Shown here piece by piece: positions 6,328 to 6,858 of a stretch of DNA of 6,858 nucleotides. A model generated the notes under the pieces. That model was not told the origin of the DNA, searched no databases, and was given only the letters and a program-made list of their open reading frames with translations. Source of the stretch: Fidelibacterota bacterium (GTDB lineage Bacteria > Fidelibacterota > Fidelibacteria > Fidelibacterales > Fidelibacteraceae); the NCBI GenBank assembly GCA_016937825.1, contig JAFGVT010000095.1:1-6858 (forward strand). The letters run 5' to 3'. The position numbers were made by a program, and so were the translations under genes. Positions within the stretch are counted from its first letter, which is position 1, and each line of letters opens with the position of its first letter.

Positions 6328-6383
6328 GACTTCCGTCCACCGCCTACGGTCTCCCGTCTACTGCCTACTGTCTACCGTCTACC
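6328..6383. repeat. Heptanucleotide tandem repeat, eight degenerate units
   Basis: On the plus strand the bases fall into eight consecutive 7-mers: GACTTCC, GTCCACC, GCCTACG, GTCTCCC, GTCTACT, GCCTACT, GTCTACC, GTCTACC (consensus GTCTACC; GGTAGAC on the minus strand). Conservation is best at the end nearest the flavodoxin gene and decays towards the metallo-hydrolase gene; ATCTCCC at 6384-6390 may be a ninth unit. The flavodoxin stop codon (6365-6367) and its last residues VDGRQ are encoded by the array. Heptanucleotide short tandem repeats are established in cyanobacteria (STRR); similar GGTAGAC-type arrays occur elsewhere, but that comparison is from memory. Confidence 0.8.
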
Positions 6384-6858
6384 ATCTCCCGGACATATTC
6401 CTCCGCCCATTCGCGGACGGCTTCCAGGTCGACGAGGTCGATGGGGATTCCTTTTTTAAGTCCGAACAGCAGGCGCGCGAAACCGGGGAATGCCTTGTCA
6501 ACGCGGCCGGGGAAGCCGGCGGTTTTGACCGGCGGGACGAGGGCGCTGACCTTGTCCAGGCTTTTCCGGATCGTTTTTTGCCACAGGGGGGCGCCGACGT
6601 TCATCAGGTAGGAGACGAAGAAATAGGCGGTAGGGACCTTGAGCAGGGCGTCCCGGTGTTTTTCCACGAAAGCGCCGGCTTCCGGGACCCATTGCATGCC
6701 GTTGATGGGCGCGCCGATCACAACGGCGCCGTAGCCCTCCGGCGATGCGACGGCGGAAAGGGGCAGGACGTCGGCGACGATGCCGTGCTCAGCGGCAACG
6801 CGCCCGATCTCTTCGGCGATCCCTTGGGTGGTGCCGGTCTTCGTAACATAGGCGATCA
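6365..6858 (-). CDS. Flavodoxin-domain protein (5' end outside the window)
   Basis: The frame is open to the right edge, so the start is missing; 163 residues and the stop are visible, and probably only a few residues are lost. The visible part begins IAYVTKTGTTQGIAEEIG, where TKTGTT is the loop that holds the FMN phosphate in flavodoxins. GYGAVVIGAPINGMQWVPEAGAFVEKH follows, as in flavodoxin-domain proteins of the HemG/Flavodoxin_5 type. It is likely a small cytoplasmic FMN protein in electron transfer or a quinone-linked oxidation. The exact partner is unknown, and a HemG role is not supported by any haem gene nearby. A GTG at 6721 could be mistaken for a start, but the FMN loop lies upstream of it. 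The last residues VDGRQ and the stop are formed by the heptanucleotide array, so the original C-terminus may have been altered. Confidence 0.85.
   Translation of the reverse strand, partial: IAYVTKTGTTQGIAEEIGRVAAEHGIVADVLPLSAVASPEGYGAVVIGAPINGMQWVPEAGAFVEKHRDALLKVPTAYFFVSYLMNVGAPLWQKTIRKSLDKVSALVPPVKTAGFPGRVDKAFPGFARLLFGLKKGIPIDLVDLEAVREWAEEYVREMVDGRQ

Noticed and set aside
6365..6721. GTG at 6721 as the start of a 118-residue protein.
   Set aside because: The same frame continues to the right edge and contains the FMN-binding TKTGTT loop, so the gene starts outside the window.

Overview
All protein genes in this window lie on the minus strand, so they read from right to left. Coding regions are GC-rich, while the spacers in front of the HU and metallo-hydrolase genes are AT-rich. 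Shine-Dalgarno sequences are clear (for example AAGGAG before the HU gene and AGGAGG before the phosphoketolase gene). Two products carry N-terminal export signals, one of them lipoprotein-like. Together with the dispersed-repeat-like sequences, this suggests a moderately GC-rich, probably Gram-negative, environmental or fermentative bacterium. The sequence does not allow the phylum to be named with confidence.

In transcription order the layout is as follows. (1) A flavodoxin-domain protein, cut by the right edge; its stop codon lies inside an array of eight degenerate 7-bp tandem repeats. (2) An exported metallo-beta-lactamase-fold hydrolase with all the expected metal ligands. (3) A 29-codon open frame with a strong ribosome binding site that resembles the extreme N-terminus of M28-family peptidases; it is most simply read as the stump of a deleted gene. 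(4) A probable operon of a MscS-type mechanosensitive channel, an exported polyhydroxybutyrate-depolymerase/CE1-type esterase (ATGA overlap with the channel gene) and, 58 bp further, a full-length xylulose-5-phosphate/fructose-6-phosphate phosphoketolase. (5) A 577-bp non-coding stretch with a GC-rich core (about 70% by hand count) and a very AT-rich flank. It contains a plausible plus-strand promoter and a strong plus-strand terminator hairpin, so it may encode a small RNA. (6) A 90-residue HU-family DNA-binding protein, followed by a clear intrinsic terminator. (7) At the left edge, a palindromic sequence of the kind found as dispersed intergenic repeats.

Functionally, the phosphoketolase makes acetyl-phosphate from sugar phosphates. 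No acetate kinase or phosphotransacetylase gene is adjacent, and its company here (a mechanosensitive channel and a secreted esterase) is unusual. If the esterase acts on acylated plant polysaccharide, the operon could join substrate de-acylation to pentose breakdown, but this is inference only. The flavodoxin, metallo-hydrolase and HU genes look like independent units. No CRISPR array, rRNA, tRNA, transposase or phage gene was seen. The points most worth a second look are the M28-like stump, the heptanucleotide array over a stop codon, and the possible small RNA divergent from the HU gene.
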